A DNA stretch of 64,000 nt from Bin55 sp009840545 (lineage in GTDB: Bacteria > Pseudomonadota > Gammaproteobacteria > Pseudomonadales > Azotimanducaceae), in the NCBI GenBank assembly GCA_965208815.1, contig OZ242357.1, positions 1,798,001 through 1,862,000 of the forward strand, in the 5' to 3' direction. Below are positions 7,193 to 17,061 of this stretch, one piece after another. How positions within the stretch are numbered: position 1 is the first letter of the stretch; each line of letters opens with the position of its first letter. Made by a program: the position numbers and the translations under genes. The notes under the pieces are model-generated. The model saw nothing but the letters and a program-made list of their open reading frames with translations. It did no database searches and was not told the origin of the DNA.

Positions 7193-9075
7193 TTGTCACA
7201 TTAGCAGGCCATGTGGACCATGGCAAAACCGCATTGGTCAAAGCAATCACTGGTGTCGACACTGACCGTCTTGAGGAAGAAAAACGTCGAGGGCTAACCA
7301 TAGACCTAGGGTTTGCTTATCACGACTTTGATGGTCACCGAATAGGGTTTGTGGACGTACCCGGCCATCATAAGTTCATACACAACATGATTGCGGGAAT
7401 CGCGAACATGCAACACGCATTGCTTGTTGTCGCAGCAAATGATGGCGTTATGCCGCAAACCCGAGAACACCTAAACATCCTTCAATTGCTTGGACTAACA
7501 CAAGGAACAATTGCTCTCACGAAGATCGATGTTGTCGACCAATCGCAAGTCTCTCATGTGACCGAGCAAGTACGGGAGTTAGTTGCGGGAACCTTCCTTG
7601 ATAGTTCCGCTATTCTCAGTACATCGTCAATGACCGCTCAAGGTATCTCTCAGCTTCAGGCACACTTGTCGGACGCCGCCGCCCAATTGAATTTCGAGAA
7701 TCGCCAACGTTCAACCCGAATTGCAATCGACCGTTCTTTTAGCCCAAGAGGAATCGGCACTGTGGTAACAGGTACGGTATTTGATGGAAAATTGCAGACG
7801 GGAGACGAGCTAATCATTTCACGATCCGGTAAGCCTGTTCGATCGAGGAGTCTCGTCACTAATGGAATTCCAGGTGACCACGCGCAAGCGGGCGACCGCT
7901 GTGGCATTCAGCTGTCCGGAGAAACGGCCGCTAACATTTCAAGAGGCGACTGGCTTCGAGCTCCCACAAGCACACACAAGTCTCAAGAATTCTCGCTTAC
8001 TTTGTCAGTACTTGCTGATTTTCCGCGCAGCATTCGTTCTTGGTCTCCCGTACATGTCTACCACGCGACCAGCCACTCGCTTGGAAGATTGCTTCCTCTG
8101 GCCGACCATCTCAATCCTGGCGAGAACGGACTCGTTGACGTCGTGACCACCGATGCTATGGATGTCGTAGTTGGAGATCGACTGATTATTCGCGATGCGG
8201 ACTTGCAATATACATTGGGAGGAGGTTCGGTTGTCGATGTAGAACAGCCGAATATCCGTCGTCGCCATGACCAAAGAATCAACTATCTAAGCAAAATCGC
8301 TCCGTTCGTCCTACAGGAGCAACCGGCAAAGGCATTGCTTTGCGAAGCAATGTTCAAAGCGGTACGTCTCGAAGATTTTCTCAGGAAATGGAACCTCTCA
8401 GACGCTTCCGAAGTGGATTTAGACAATCAAAAGGAATTGAGAACACTCAATGGACGCTATCTCGCTCAAGAGAGCTTGAGAAACATCGGAGGACAGCTAA
8501 CGAAAGCCCTCACTGAATATCACTCTCTTCACCCTGACGAAATTGGCGCATCGGTGAATTTCATTGTTGATCAGTGCAAGCTTGATCGCGAAACGGCAAT
8601 GTTTGCTCTGGCTTGTGGAATTGAGGATGGCACGATTCTCCTGCGATCAGGCAAGTACTTACTACCTGGACATTCGGTGGCTAGGCCCACGTACAACCGA
8701 GAACTCTACGAACAGGTGCTACCTTTCATTGATACGTCGCAGCCTTCAACCACTGGCGATATTGCAAAGTCGCTAAAGATTCCCTTGCGCCAGCTCGAAT
8801 TGGAAATGAAACGTATGTCCCAATCGAAACTGTTCATTCAGGTGACCCCTAAGCGCTATTTCACTCAAAGTAGACTTGAGGAACTAGGACAGCTTGCCAC
8901 ACAACTTGCTCAGAACAAACCGTTTTCTGTAAGGGACTTTCGAGACGCATCGGGTATCGGACGGATGCCCGTCATAGATGTGCTGGAGTACTTTGACAGA
9001 ATGCGATTCACACGACGTCAGGAAGACGTACGTTCAGTAGTTGGGTCAATCGACCTAATCAAGAAGTCTTCGTAG
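7189..9075 (+). CDS. selB: Selenocysteine-specific elongation factor SelB
   Basis: GTPase that brings Sec-tRNA(Sec) to the ribosome at UGA codons followed by a SECIS hairpin. The G1 motif G-H-V-D-H-G-K-T is at residues 7-14, followed by D-V-P-G-H-H-K-F and the guanine-specificity T-K-I-D. Then come EF-Tu-like beta-barrels and the C-terminal winged-helix repeats that bind SECIS RNA. The length of 628 residues is close to the family norm. Start ATG at 7189 overlaps the selA stop codon. No hairpin resembling a terminator is seen between its stop and the convergent purT. Confidence 0.95.
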   Translation: MIVTLAGHVDHGKTALVKAITGVDTDRLEEEKRRGLTIDLGFAYHDFDGHRIGFVDVPGHHKFIHNMIAGIANMQHALLVVAANDGVMPQTREHLNILQLLGLTQGTIALTKIDVVDQSQVSHVTEQVRELVAGTFLDSSAILSTSSMTAQGISQLQAHLSDAAAQLNFENRQRSTRIAIDRSFSPRGIGTVVTGTVFDGKLQTGDELIISRSGKPVRSRSLVTNGIPGDHAQAGDRCGIQLSGETAANISRGDWLRAPTSTHKSQEFSLTLSVLADFPRSIRSWSPVHVYHATSHSLGRLLPLADHLNPGENGLVDVVTTDAMDVVVGDRLIIRDADLQYTLGGGSVVDVEQPNIRRRHDQRINYLSKIAPFVLQEQPAKALLCEAMFKAVRLEDFLRKWNLSDASEVDLDNQKELRTLNGRYLAQESLRNIGGQLTKALTEYHSLHPDEIGASVNFIVDQCKLDRETAMFALACGIEDGTILLRSGKYLLPGHSVARPTYNRELYEQVLPFIDTSQPSTTGDIAKSLKIPLRQLELEMKRMSQSKLFIQVTPKRYFTQSRLEELGQLATQLAQNKPFSVRDFRDASGIGRMPVIDVLEYFDRMRFTRRQEDVRSVVGSIDLIKKSS

Positions 9076-9125
9076 AACTTTGATCGTTCAGAGGCAAAAT
9101 CAGAACGAGTCGCTCAGCACTCCAC

Positions 9126-10307
9126 CTACAGCTCGTACTTAATCTGGCTTGCCGCTGTTTGCGCTCGAGTCCGAGCTACTTCAATCGAATCCCCAGTCGC
9201 GAGCGCCACTCCCATCCGACGTTCACCATTTACTGACGGTTTTCCAAACAATCGAATTTGAACGCCCTCCGCTTCCAAAGCATCACCCAATCCACTAAAT
9301 CGAACGCTCTCCGACTCTCCCTCGACAATGACCACGGCAGAAGCAGATGGACCGTAAAGTTGAATGTTTGGAATCGGCAAACCAAGAATTGCGCGGGCGT
9401 GCAGAGCAAACTCGGACAGATCCTGACTTATCATCGTCACCATGCCTGTGTCATGGGGTCGCGGGCTCAATTCGCTGAAGTAGACCTGCTCACCCTTAAT
9501 GAAGAACTCAACCCCGTAAATTCCCCGACCTCCCAGAGCTGTCGTCACTTTTTCGGCTATGTTCTTGCAATCTTCAAGAACTTCCGGTGTCATCGGGTGA
9601 GGTTGCCAGGACTCGCGGTAGTCTCCACCAACTTGACAGTGACCAATGGGTTCACAATAGGAAACTCCGCCAACATGTTGTACGGTTAATAAAGTGATTT
9701 CGTAGTCGAAGTCGATCATCTCTTCGACAATCACTTTTTCAGCAGCACCACGCGTTCCTTCCTGAGCGTAATTCCAAGAGTCGAGCGCAGTGTCCGACGA
9801 TTTCACAACCGACTGCCCTTTTCCAGAGGAGCTCATTGTTGGCTTGACTACGCAAGGAATACCAATTTCCCGTACTGCTTGCTCATATGATTGCACGGTA
9901 TCGGCAAACCTATAGTCTGATACTGGCACTTTGAGATCTTCAGCTGCCAATGTTCGTATTCCTTCGCGATTCATGGTCAAGTGAACAGCATTTGCGGACG
10001 GAATCACTCGAAAACCTTTGGACTCCAACTCAACGAGTACAGAAGTCGCAATGGCTTCAATTTCGGGAACTATCAGATCTGGCTTCTCGTGTACGACTAA
10101 CGACGAGAGTCGAGTCGCATCAAGCATGTTGATGGTGTGGCTACGATGTGCGACTTGCATTGCGGGTGCATTGGTATAGCGATCGACCGCTATAGTCTCG
10201 ACTCCAAGACGTTGAAGTTCAATGACTACCTCTTTGCCGAGTTCTCCACTACCCAACAACATCGCACGGGTCGCGCAACTTGATAGAGGTGTTCCGATGG
10301 TAGTCAC
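9126..10307 (-). CDS. purT: Formate-dependent phosphoribosylglycinamide formyltransferase PurT
   Basis: ATP-grasp enzyme making formyl-GAR from GAR, formate and ATP, the folate-independent third step of purine synthesis. The sequence opens M-T-T-I-G-T-P-L, the conserved N-terminus of PurT, so the GTG at 10307 is the true start. It continues with L-L-G-S-G-E-L-G-K-E and the ATP-grasp segments S-S-S-G-K-G-Q-S, V-E-E-M-I-D-F-D-Y-E-I-T and E-L-S-P-R-P-H-D-T-G. Its 393 residues equal the usual length. It ends 50 bp from the convergent selB. PurL is 2.7 kb further on, beyond the IS-disrupted gene. Confidence 0.96.
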   Translation of the reverse strand: MTTIGTPLSSCATRAMLLGSGELGKEVVIELQRLGVETIAVDRYTNAPAMQVAHRSHTINMLDATRLSSLVVHEKPDLIVPEIEAIATSVLVELESKGFRVIPSANAVHLTMNREGIRTLAAEDLKVPVSDYRFADTVQSYEQAVREIGIPCVVKPTMSSSGKGQSVVKSSDTALDSWNYAQEGTRGAAEKVIVEEMIDFDYEITLLTVQHVGGVSYCEPIGHCQVGGDYRESWQPHPMTPEVLEDCKNIAEKVTTALGGRGIYGVEFFIKGEQVYFSELSPRPHDTGMVTMISQDLSEFALHARAILGLPIPNIQLYGPSASAVVIVEGESESVRFSGLGDALEAEGVQIRLFGKPSVNGERRMGVALATGDSIEVARTRAQTAASQIKYEL

Positions 10308-10780
10308 TAGTCTGGTTTTCTAAGAATCACAAGTCGTTACACCATCAAGTGTACCCTCGAACTCGCTCGCTACGCATCAAATGCAGAGAGTTCTATCCTT
10401 GTGCAAAGATCTGAATCTATTCGGGATCTCTGATTCGATGCGAGTGCGGACTTTTTAAACCAAACACCTACCGCTCACTCTATGTATGAGCATACAAATG
10501 CGTGCAGAAATTCGGCTTGTACTCATTAACGACAGTCTGCTCGGGGACCCTACGGACTATCCCGGTTTGAATCAGTGACTTCGACGCTTTTCCTTTCGTT
10601 CCGCAAACGCTCTTGAAGTTTCAAATCAATCACCGTTGTACCAGCCATTGTGTCATGAAGAGTTCGACGATCACGCCTGAAAATCAACAAGGCATCTACT
10701 ATGAAGACGAAGAAGTAGAGAAAATTCATGACCACTTGGAGCATGTATATTGGAGCATACCGCAACATTAATAGCTTTCC

Positions 10781-12480
10781 CCTTGATATCCGGTTAAGGT
10801 CTGCAGAGGTCGGATTCTAGATCATTCCATCCAACGCCAGATAGTTTTTGCTCTTGAATGGGACGAGGATGCCGCCACGAACGCCGAGTGTGCGCGAGAG
10901 TCGACGGGGAACCGCATATTTCGGCGCGACTGCGCGTTGGTGCGCTGGTTTTGCGAGTTTTGGGACGAACCGATTCGCGGAAGAGCGGAACTCTTCGCCG
11001 GTACGTGGAACATGTCGCCGCTACGTCAGTCTCGATGTCGCCCGACGCGGCGCTCAGCTTGCGACGGTCTCCCCGAAGCTGTCCGCGGCATGAAGCAGCC
11101 AGGCCAGCTCCCAGTTCGAGCGCGCGAAGTTCAGATACAGACGACGGCCGGTGCGCACCAGCACGGCCACCGTGCGCATCAGGTGCCGGATGACGTAGCC
11201 GAGGCTGCGGCTCCGCGCCTCCTTGGGCAGCATGCGGTGCTGGACGGCCCGCACCAGCAGCTGGGCGATCAGGGCGCACTCGTAGTACGCCTGGTTCGCC
11301 CGGAACCCCATGCAGCGGGGATGGTGCAGGTTCATCTCCCGCAGCGGGCCCTTGAACGCGTTCTCCTGCCCCTGCTTGCCGCGATGGCGGAGCACCAGCT
11401 CCTTCAGGTCGAGATCGTCGCGCGACACCAGGATCACGGTGTGCCGCGGAAACAGCAGCCGCTCCCCGCCGACCACTTCCTGGCGCACCACCACGTAGGT
11501 CTGCATGTTGCGCCACCGCGTCGGGCGATGCGTGATCAGCGCCGCCCTCTCGTGCTCGTTGATCTCCTCCCAGTCCGCGTCCTCCAGCACCTGTGCCGCC
11601 GCGTCCAGGATCGGTCGCTTGGCGACCTCCGAGGTCACGCTGACCGAGTAGTCCCAGCCCCGGTCCTCGAAGTGCTCCACCACGTCCCTGCGGTAGTAGG
11701 CGTTGTCCATGCGCCCCCACACCGGAACGCCCGCCAGCAGCGGCTCGACGTCGCGCTCCACCTGCTCGAGCCAGCCGTGGGCGGGATGGGTGTTGCCCGG
11801 CCGAAGACGACCGCTCACCTGGACGTGCCCGACGAAGGCGGCCGCCAGCTGGTAGCCGGTCTCCCCCTGGTAGTCCCTGGCCGCCCCCTCGAAGCGTCCG
11901 CCCCGCACCTCGATCTGCGTGGAGTCCAGAAACAGCGGCACGTAGCCCAGCTCGTCGAGAAAGTGCCGCGCCATCCCCGGAACCACCTCCTGCGCCATCT
12001 TGCGGCCCACCGCCCGCAGCGCGGCGACGTCCGTATCCTCGAAGCGGGCCAGATGCTCCCCCACCCGGCGATGGCTCGGACGCTCCGTGAGACCCAGCAG
12101 CTCGCACGCCGTCCGGTCCCATCCCAGAACCTCCAGATCCGACAGGGCACCGTTCCCCAGGGCCAGCGAGGCGATCAGCGACCACGTCCTCTCGGCGTCC
12201 GGAACCCCCCGTCGCCGTCGCTTCAGAGAGCGCAGACCCGAGAGCTCGCGAAACAGATCCAGTCGACGCGCCATGCGCGAAAGAAAGCACAGTCCCCCCG
12301 ATCCCGTGAGATGGTGATTGCTGAAATCGACCTCGACGCGACGGGGATTTGTTATCATGCTCATACGCCTCCGGTGCGCACCTGACAGGTGAGTTGTTTT
12401 GGAATCGCTATTTTAGCGAAACGACCTGTTATGAGCGCGCCGGATTTTCTTTGGCAATTTCGCTTAACCGGATATCAAGG
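10781..12480 (-). mobile_element. Insertion sequence copy 1, IS1380-like, 1,700 bp
   Basis: The ends are inverted repeats beginning CCTTGATATCCGGTTAAG at 10781 and closing with the complement at 12480. The 9-bp duplication TAGCTTTCC is at 10772-10780 and 12481-12489. The element is far richer in G+C than its surroundings, so it arrived from a different genomic background. It carries one transposase gene, a noncoding stretch of about 270 bp at the transposase 3' side and about 115 bp at the 5' side. The 5' side includes the short palindrome CGCTATTTTAGCG. It is nearly identical to the copy at 59562, with a handful of substitutions clustered near the transposase start. It interrupts an RDD gene. 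Confidence 0.93.
11054..12364 (-). CDS. DDE transposase, IS1380-like (copy 1)
   Basis: Transposase of 436 residues with an RNase H-like DDE core. The first Asp is in F-L-D-S-T at about residue 147, the second in G-R-M-D-N-A-Y-Y at 220, and the Glu in H-R-G-K-Q-G-Q-E-N at 334. The Y-R/H-R-G-K-x-x-x-E-N pattern and the G-x-x-G-Y-Q segment fit the DDE group 1 transposases of IS1380-type elements. Start at ATG 12364, with a second in-frame ATG two codons on. Reading frame intact. Against copy 2 it differs at a few N-terminal residues (R-E-L-S-G versus R-A-L-S-S, and S-H-R-R versus S-P-R-R). Long open frames on the other strand and in the other phase are by-products of the high G+C. Confidence 0.92.
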   Translation of the reverse strand: MSMITNPRRVEVDFSNHHLTGSGGLCFLSRMARRLDLFRELSGLRSLKRRRRGVPDAERTWSLIASLALGNGALSDLEVLGWDRTACELLGLTERPSHRRVGEHLARFEDTDVAALRAVGRKMAQEVVPGMARHFLDELGYVPLFLDSTQIEVRGGRFEGAARDYQGETGYQLAAAFVGHVQVSGRLRPGNTHPAHGWLEQVERDVEPLLAGVPVWGRMDNAYYRRDVVEHFEDRGWDYSVSVTSEVAKRPILDAAAQVLEDADWEEINEHERAALITHRPTRWRNMQTYVVVRQEVVGGERLLFPRHTVILVSRDDLDLKELVLRHRGKQGQENAFKGPLREMNLHHPRCMGFRANQAYYECALIAQLLVRAVQHRMLPKEARSRSLGYVIRHLMRTVAVLVRTGRRLYLNFARSNWELAWLLHAADSFGETVAS

Positions 12481-13027
12481 TAGCTTTCCGAATGGCTGAA
12501 CCTTAGCTGTGTCTACACTAATAATGGCAATGTTCATAATAACTTTCCCAATAGACTGTCCACGTTTCGCCAAGAGATAACCGTTAATCAAGAAGAAAAC
12601 TGCCGCGTTAACAGCGAGACCAATGTAGTTAGCTCCATCGAGCAAATTAATATCAAACCATGACGAGTCCTCTTCCAATGCCCTTGAAAATTCTATCTGG
12701 AATTCGGCCGGATCAGACACGAAGGCGATGAGCGAAACAGCAAGAAATAGAACCATGAGAATCGTGAAGTCCAAGAGTACCGCCCCCAGCCGTTTCATGC
12801 GAGAGGCCGCAATATCTGCAGTCCCAACATAGGTAGTGTCTATTAAGTCCGATGTCGGTGGCAAATATGGGTTTTCTGTTCTTGCCATTACATGTTCATC
12901 CCGTTGACACGACCATCGCACTACACAAGAACGTTCAGTTCGAATTCATACATGTCTTGTACCGCATGTTAGTGGCATTGCTCGAAAGTAGCGATTCCGT
13001 TTTCCAACAACAATTGATAAAGCAGAT

Positions 13028-16000
13028 TCACTCTAAGACGTTCCACGCATTCAGAAACAGCCGTATCCACGGGCTGTAATCCTGGTTACTCTGTGCTCTG
13101 TCGACCCATGAATTCTGCACAGACCGAAACACCCGTTCGGGATGTGGCATCAAGATCAAAACTCTTCCGTCTTCAGATGTTGTTCCCGCTATTGCATCGG
13201 TGGAACCGTTGGGATTCATTGGATATCGCATAGTAGATTCGCCAAACCCATCGACGTAGCGAAGTGCCACTTGGTCTTTCTGGGCAAGTAGTTGGGATTC
13301 GTTGCTATTTGCAAATGCTACCCGTCCCTCTCCATGGGCAACAGGCACGGGAATCTGGCTACCGGTCATTCCATTCAACCAAGGTGACTTAGTACTTTCG
13401 ACTCTTACTTGTACGGTTCGACCTTCAAACTGATCCGATTCATTTCTCTCAAAATTTGGCCAATTGCCAGCACCTGGAATCAGCGACTTCAGCCTAGAGA
13501 GCATTTGACAGCCGTTGCACACGCCGAGCGAAAGGGTGTCGGATCGCTCAAAGAACTCTAAAAATTTGTCACGCACGTGATCGCTAAAGAGTATGGACTT
13601 CGCCCACCCACCCCCAGCTCCTAGTACGTCTCCGTACGAAAAGCCTCCGCAGGCTGCTAGTACTTGGTACGAATTCAAAGATACTCGACCTTCAAACAGG
13701 TCGGTCATATGGACGTCGTCGCATGCAAACCCTGCCGCATCAAAGGCTGATGCCATTTCAATTTGGCCGTTCACTCCTTGGTCTCGCAAAATGGCCACTC
13801 GGGGCAGAACAGAAGTTGAGGGTGTCGAACGACGGGGCCTGTCGTCAACGGTAAACGTCAGTGATTCGTTGAGACCAGGGCTATCGCTTCCAATGAGGTC
13901 GTATTCGCTGTCTGCGCAATGAGTGTCGTCGCGCAACCTCTGCATCAAGTAGCTCGTTTTCGACCATAGTTTTTCCAAGTCGAACAAGCTTTCCTGATAC
14001 ACCAAGTCGCCATCGACATGAATGCTCACATCTTTCCCAGCGGTAGTTCGGCCAATTTGCCGGATCCGCAAACCGAAGTCTTCGGCAAGACCTGCAATCT
14101 CCAAGGATCTAGACGGGAGCGTTTCAAACACAATCCCAATTTCCTCGCAAAACAGCTGTTCCTGCCACAGGCCTGAAACTTCCATCGAGAGACCAATTCG
14201 ACCGGCAAACGCCATCTCCAGCAGAGTCGTAATCAGTCCGCCATCCGATCGGTCATGCATCGAAAGCGCCAAGTCTCGATCATGTATCTGCTGAGCAAAA
14301 TTGAATAGTGCCTTGAACGCTCTTGAGTCATCGATGTCCGGTGCTTCATTGCCAAGCTGGCAATGAACCTGTGCCAATGCGCTTCCTCCAAGTCTTTGCT
14401 TAGTTCCGAGTTCCACAAGCCAGAGCTCACTTTCGACACTTGACAATTGAGGGGTCAACAAACGACGAACATCGGGTACGGGTACAAAAGCAGAAGCGAT
14501 TAGAGATACCGGGGAAACAACCTCGTGACGTGATCCACTTTCTTCCCACTGGGTGCGCATCGATAGACTGTCCTTACCCACTGGAATTGCGAGTCCCAAG
14601 TCTTTGCACAAGGTAGTAGCAGCTTCTACAGCTTCGTACAATGCCTGATCTTCATTTGCGACTCCAGCCGCAGCCATCCAATTGGCCGAAAGCACCACAC
14701 GGTCGAGACTATTGACTCGAACAGTAGCTAGATTGGTGAGAGATTCAGCGATTGCCATTCTTGCGGCCGATGCTGGACTGATATTCGAAATTGGAGATCT
14801 CTCGCCGATTGACATCGCTTCGCCGCCAAAGGTTCGATAGCCAGCGATGGTCACCGCGCAATCGGCGACCGGAACTTGGTACGGACCTACCATCTGCTCC
14901 TGTGCAATCAGTCCTGTAATGCTTCGATCGCCTATCGTGACCAAGAATTTCTTTGACCCCACTGAAGGAAATTGAAGTACGCGTTTGATTGCTTCTTCAA
15001 TCCGAACTTGACCAAGTCTTAGTTCCATAGCAACGCGAGGTCGTGTTTCAAACTCTCGTTGCATCTTCGGTGGTTTGCCGAATAAAACGTCCAAATCTAG
15101 ATCGATAGGTCGATTCTTGAGCAACTGGTCATTGACTTCAATGTGCGGACTGTTTGTAGTGCGACCGACGACAGCGTAGGGACATCGCTCACGCTCACAG
15201 ATTTCCTCAAAGAAAGCTAATTTCATTGAAGGGATGGCGAGTACGTATCTCTCTTGAGCTTCGTTGCACCAGATTTCCATAGGCGACATGCCAAGATCCG
15301 CATTTGGCACGTCCCGAAGTTCGAACTTGCCTCCTAAGCCAATGTCATGAATAAGTTCTGGAAATGCATTGGAGAGCCCGCCTGCACCTACATCATGAAT
15401 AAATGCGATAGGGTTTTTCTCGAGTGATGCCGTACACCTGTCTATTACTTCCTGACAGCGCCGTTCAAGTTCCGCATTGTCCCGCTGCACGGAAGCGAAG
15501 TCGAGGTCGGCTGATGACTGGCCCGAGCTCATGCTGGATGCAGCTCCTCCACCCAAACCAATTAGCATGGCCGGACCACCCAGTACAACCAGAGCACACT
15601 CTGACTCGATTGAGTCGGCCTGAACATGCGAACGAAAGACAGAACCGACTCCGCCAGCGATCATAATGGGCTTGTGATAGCCCCACCGAAAACCGGAGTC
15701 ATTGCTTGTCTTCATCTCGAAAGTGCGAAAGTAGCCAAGCAATGCAGGTCGACCGTACTCGTTGTTGTATGCCGCAGCGCCGATCGGTCCGTCAGTCATG
15801 ATTTCCAAGGCAGATGCCATTCTGTCTGGAATTCCTAACCGAAGCTCCCATGGTTGCCGCACACTTGGAATTTCGAGATGAGACGTCGTGTAACCCACGA
15901 GACCAGCTTTTGGTTTGGATCCTGAGCCAACCGCCCCCTCGTCACGAATTTCGCCCCCTGAACCAGTGGCTGCACCGGCATAAGGAGAGATTGCTGTCGG

Positions 16001-16885
16001 ATGATTGTGAGTCTCGACTTTCATCAAGACATCTGTGGGTTCTTGCACATGGGAATAGCTGAGACTCCTTGGCGAAGCACAAAATCTCCCCTCGGATAGA
16101 CCATCTATCACAGCGGCATTGTCTTGGTATGCAGAACGAATGCCTCGTCCGTTAATTGCCGCTGTTGTGCTTCGAACCATCTGAAACAACGATTGCGGTG
16201 AACGTTGTCCGTTAATGAGCCAGGAAGCGTTGAAAATCTTATGCCGACAGTGCTCCGAATTTGACTGTGCGAACATCATGAGCTCGGCATCGGTGGGATC
16301 CCGTTGAAGCTTGGTGTAGACGTGGATCAGATACTCAATTTCGTCGTCTGCAAGAGCAAGACCCAACTCGAGATTCTGTTTCTCAAGTGCCAAGCGAGGA
16401 TTTTTTCCTAGTTCAATTTGCTGAATGTTCCGCGGTGTAGGTTCGTGAAAGACCAGATCAAGAGGCTCGTCAGTCAAGACCGTTTCGGTCATTCGGTCAT
16501 GGACCGCCGAAGCAAATTCTGGTATCCATGGTTCTACAAACCATCTCACGCCACGTTCAATCCTCTCGACGGCATCAAGACTGCAGAGATGAAAGATGTC
16601 GGTCGCTTTGCTGGACCAAGGAGAGATGGTTCCCAATCGCGGAACTACGATGCAGCGGAGTTCAAGCGAAGAATCAAGATCCGGCGACCGAGGTCCGTAG
16701 GTCAAAAGCGCGGAAGCGATCTGCTCTTCGCGATCAGTCAGTGCTCGAGTCAACTTTGCTACGTGTACATAGCGTGCTTGAACTCGAACCTCGTTCGAAC
16801 TGATTTCTCCTAAATGAGTGCGAACTCTCTCGAGTCGACTTGGACTCAGGCCTTGGTTGCCAGCATAAACGAAGACGCTAGCCAT
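13028..16885 (-). CDS. purL: Phosphoribosylformylglycinamidine synthase PurL (single chain)
   Basis: Converts FGAR, glutamine and ATP to FGAM, the fourth step of purine synthesis. At 1,285 residues it is the large, fused form with all domains: an N-terminal PurS-like region, two AIR-synthase-like ATP domains and a C-terminal class I glutamine amidotransferase. Visible motifs are H-N-H-P-T-A-I-S-P-Y-x-G-A-A-T-G-x-G-G-E-I-R-D-E, the nucleophile Cys in G-V-C-N-G-C-Q-M-L, and the triad parts H-G-E-G-R and P-H-P-E-R near the end. The start ATG at 16885 gives a typical N-terminus. It is monocistronic here. Confidence 0.97.
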   Translation of the reverse strand: MASVFVYAGNQGLSPSRLERVRTHLGEISSNEVRVQARYVHVAKLTRALTDREEQIASALLTYGPRSPDLDSSLELRCIVVPRLGTISPWSSKATDIFHLCSLDAVERIERGVRWFVEPWIPEFASAVHDRMTETVLTDEPLDLVFHEPTPRNIQQIELGKNPRLALEKQNLELGLALADDEIEYLIHVYTKLQRDPTDAELMMFAQSNSEHCRHKIFNASWLINGQRSPQSLFQMVRSTTAAINGRGIRSAYQDNAAVIDGLSEGRFCASPRSLSYSHVQEPTDVLMKVETHNHPTAISPYAGAATGSGGEIRDEGAVGSGSKPKAGLVGYTTSHLEIPSVRQPWELRLGIPDRMASALEIMTDGPIGAAAYNNEYGRPALLGYFRTFEMKTSNDSGFRWGYHKPIMIAGGVGSVFRSHVQADSIESECALVVLGGPAMLIGLGGGAASSMSSGQSSADLDFASVQRDNAELERRCQEVIDRCTASLEKNPIAFIHDVGAGGLSNAFPELIHDIGLGGKFELRDVPNADLGMSPMEIWCNEAQERYVLAIPSMKLAFFEEICERERCPYAVVGRTTNSPHIEVNDQLLKNRPIDLDLDVLFGKPPKMQREFETRPRVAMELRLGQVRIEEAIKRVLQFPSVGSKKFLVTIGDRSITGLIAQEQMVGPYQVPVADCAVTIAGYRTFGGEAMSIGERSPISNISPASAARMAIAESLTNLATVRVNSLDRVVLSANWMAAAGVANEDQALYEAVEAATTLCKDLGLAIPVGKDSLSMRTQWEESGSRHEVVSPVSLIASAFVPVPDVRRLLTPQLSSVESELWLVELGTKQRLGGSALAQVHCQLGNEAPDIDDSRAFKALFNFAQQIHDRDLALSMHDRSDGGLITTLLEMAFAGRIGLSMEVSGLWQEQLFCEEIGIVFETLPSRSLEIAGLAEDFGLRIRQIGRTTAGKDVSIHVDGDLVYQESLFDLEKLWSKTSYLMQRLRDDTHCADSEYDLIGSDSPGLNESLTFTVDDRPRRSTPSTSVLPRVAILRDQGVNGQIEMASAFDAAGFACDDVHMTDLFEGRVSLNSYQVLAACGGFSYGDVLGAGGGWAKSILFSDHVRDKFLEFFERSDTLSLGVCNGCQMLSRLKSLIPGAGNWPNFERNESDQFEGRTVQVRVESTKSPWLNGMTGSQIPVPVAHGEGRVAFANSNESQLLAQKDQVALRYVDGFGESTMRYPMNPNGSTDAIAGTTSEDGRVLILMPHPERVFRSVQNSWVDRAQSNQDYSPWIRLFLNAWNVLE

Positions 16886-17061
16886 TCACAGAATCTACGG
16901 GCGGATAGATTGCGTATGTGTCGTTCACATCTTACGACTTAGCTGTGGCAGCAATAAGGAACACCTGCACACCCCGTTTCATGAGGATGCAATCTAAGCT
17001 TGAGCATCCAGCGACGACTAGTACTAACCAATCGCCGCATGGTCAATCCGCCGATATTATC

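Larger units (their letters stand above)
10550..12888 (-). pseudogene. RDD-family membrane protein gene disrupted by an IS
   Basis: Two halves of one gene lie on either side of the insertion sequence. The 5' part (12888 down to 12481) encodes an N-terminus with the first RDD-type membrane helices and G-Q-S-I-G-K. The 3' part (10780 to 10550) encodes further hydrophobic sequence with D-R-R-T-L-H-D, typical of the RDD family end. Removing the IS and one 9-bp target copy joins P-F-G-K-L to L-M-L-R-Y-A-P in frame and restores 209 codons. ATG at 12888 has GGATGA upstream. RDD proteins are small membrane proteins of poorly known role. As it stands the reading frame stops two codons into the IS. Confidence 0.88.

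Noticed and set aside
10794..12290. 498-codon Gly/Arg/Ala-rich frame on the minus strand inside IS copy 1 (same at 59575-61071)
   Set aside because: It is a shifted frame of the transposase gene, low-complexity in composition, and exists because GC-rich DNA has few stops.
10937..12385. 482-codon frame antisense to the transposase (same at 59718-61166)
   Set aside because: Antisense shadow of a GC-rich gene with no protein-family features or ribosome site.
13593..16813. Several plus-strand ORFs of 80-130 codons opposite purL
   Set aside because: Shadows of the purL reading frame; composition and lack of starts argue against coding.
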